Shown here piece by piece: positions 63,206-64,000 of a DNA stretch of 64,000 bases. Position 1 is the first letter of the stretch; each line of letters begins with the position of its first letter. A program made the position numbers and the translations under genes. Source of the stretch: JACMLD01 sp047602295 (GTDB taxonomy: Bacteria > Bacteroidota > Bacteroidia > Chitinophagales > Chitinophagaceae); assembly GCA_047602295.1 (NCBI GenBank), contig JASGHP010000001.1, positions 2,666,001 to 2,730,000 on the forward strand, given 5' to 3'. Under the pieces are notes generated by a model, which saw only the letters and a program-made list of their open reading frames with translations, was not told the origin of the DNA and did no database searches.

Positions 63206-63995
63206 CCTGGACCAACTGGACCGCAGCAAACCTGCACCAGCGGTACTCAACAGGGTATTGGAGCAATTGCAACCAAAAGAGATTGCAAAGCCAGGTGGTA
63301 TTCTTATTTCTTTCCGTGCCATTAAATGGGCTGCAGCTTGTGTACTTGTTATTGCCGGCGGGTTAATTATTTGGCAATCTCAAAAACAAACTTCATTACC
63401 GCAGGATATTGTAAAAAAAACCAAAGAAAAAGAAAGCACAAAAGAAGAAAAGCCAATCGTTAAAAATGATCCTGTACAGCAGGCAAATACAGAAGAACTT
63501 ACTGCTGATACTACAGCTGCAAAGAATACACACCCGGGCATTGACGCAGCAGACAGAGATCTGGAAACAAGGAAGTCAGTATTGGCTACAACTGTGCGCA
63601 ATAAAAGAATGTTTACGTATGCAGGCTTTGGCAATATAACATCTGCGGCAGAACGCATCAATACAGTAGCAGCGGCTGCCGCTTTGCAGAATAGTCAGAA
63701 CGAAGTAGTGAATGGCCTGGTAGATGTATTGAACAAAGACCCGAATACCAATGTACGATTGGCTGCACTGGATGCCCTTGCAAGATTTTATCGTGACGAT
63801 TATACGCGGAAGAAATTAGTAGGCTCCTTAAAAAAGCAAAAAGACCCGGTGGTGCAGATTGCACTAATTGGATTGCTTACCCGCATGCGTGAATCTGGCA
63901 TTGTTACCGAACTGGAGAAAATGGTAACAGACGAAAACACAGAGAAAACAGTGAAAGACTGCGCTTACTCTTCTATGCTTCAATTGAACCAATAA
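63171..63995 (+). CDS. Probable anti-sigma factor with C-terminal HEAT-like domain, 274 aa
   Basis: ATG at 63171 (MKEELEEYIQNNLDQLDRSKP) is chosen; ATG 63165 and TTG 63153 are also in frame. A short cytoplasmic segment (1-44) that would hold the sigma factor is followed by a transmembrane helix (about 51-68, AACVLVIAGGLIIW) and a Lys/Glu/Thr-rich periplasmic linker. A C-terminal helical domain (about 180-270) shows HEAT-type repeats such as DPNTNVRLAALDALARFYRDD and DPVVQIALIGLLTRM. The 35-bp overlap with the sigma gene implies translational coupling. No zinc-binding HxxxCxxC motif is present. The gene is complete, ending 5 bp before the window edge. Confidence 0.8.
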   Translation: MKEELEEYIQNNLDQLDRSKPAPAVLNRVLEQLQPKEIAKPGGILISFRAIKWAAACVLVIAGGLIIWQSQKQTSLPQDIVKKTKEKESTKEEKPIVKNDPVQQANTEELTADTTAAKNTHPGIDAADRDLETRKSVLATTVRNKRMFTYAGFGNITSAAERINTVAAAAALQNSQNEVVNGLVDVLNKDPNTNVRLAALDALARFYRDDYTRKKLVGSLKKQKDPVVQIALIGLLTRMRESGIVTELEKMVTDENTEKTVKDCAYSSMLQLNQ

Positions 63996-64000
63996 ACTCA

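Noticed and set aside
1..64000. tRNA or rRNA genes, prophage, insertion sequences
   Set aside because: None recognised on either strand.

Overview
The window comes from a Bacteroidota chromosome, most likely a member of the Chitinophagaceae (inference). The signs are a secreted TIG-repeat protein with a type IX secretion C-terminal sorting domain, a TonB-dependent receptor with an N-terminal carboxypeptidase-regulatory-like domain, LytS/LytT and beta-propeller hybrid sensor kinases, many lipoproteins, and promoters of the TTTG-N19-TANNTTTG type. Genes are densely packed on both strands. No rRNA, tRNA, CRISPR array, transposase or phage gene was seen.

Layout. 0-15 kb (visibly more GC-rich): the end of a DUF885 protein, a class V aminotransferase-like enzyme, several small secreted or membrane proteins, the TIG/T9SS protein, a PEP-mutase-like enzyme, msrA, a lone receiver domain, a LytS-type kinase with its LytTR regulator, an M1 peptidase, mscL with a clear terminator, and a lipoprotein. 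15-24.6 kb: a four-gene efflux operon in the order outer-membrane factor, adaptor, RND pump, second RND pump. 25-28 kb: a metal-type TonB-dependent receptor divergent from a DtxR/MntR-family regulator, with an operator-like dyad placed exactly between the -33 and -7 boxes of the receptor promoter. 28-36 kb: a very large hybrid sensor kinase, a serine hydrolase, an SDR oxidoreductase and a Crp-family regulator.

36-41 kb is an AT-rich run of small co-oriented genes (DUF2004, DUF2695, DUF3592 and unknowns), one of which is frameshifted. It is followed by 1.3 kb of non-coding DNA holding a 21-bp minisatellite and a 227-bp tandem repeat. 42-51 kb: a VOC protein, two orphan sensor kinases, a nitrilase-family amidase and three consecutive alpha/beta hydrolases. 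These hydrolases lie directly downstream of a sigma-54 activator gene. A good -24/-12 promoter sits in front of them, and an inverted repeat behind that promoter recurs in variant form before the divergent cupin gene, so activator, hydrolases and cupin look like one regulon.

54-60 kb: an AraC regulator divergent from a PhyH-type dioxygenase, then a second AT-rich group (two unknown genes and an erythromycin-esterase-like protein) with repeated intergenic sequence. 60-64 kb: a luciferase-like oxidoreductase, a Tat-exported sugar-isomerase-like protein, and an ECF sigma factor with a probable anti-sigma factor that carries a HEAT-like domain.

Repeats are the other theme. A composite ~250-bp element occurs in all three long convergent junctions (34.3, 54.3 and 59.6 kb) and nowhere else that I could see. 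Two 150-bp hairpin-forming copies lie in the divergent region at 61 kb. All similarity and composition statements are by eye; no searches were run.
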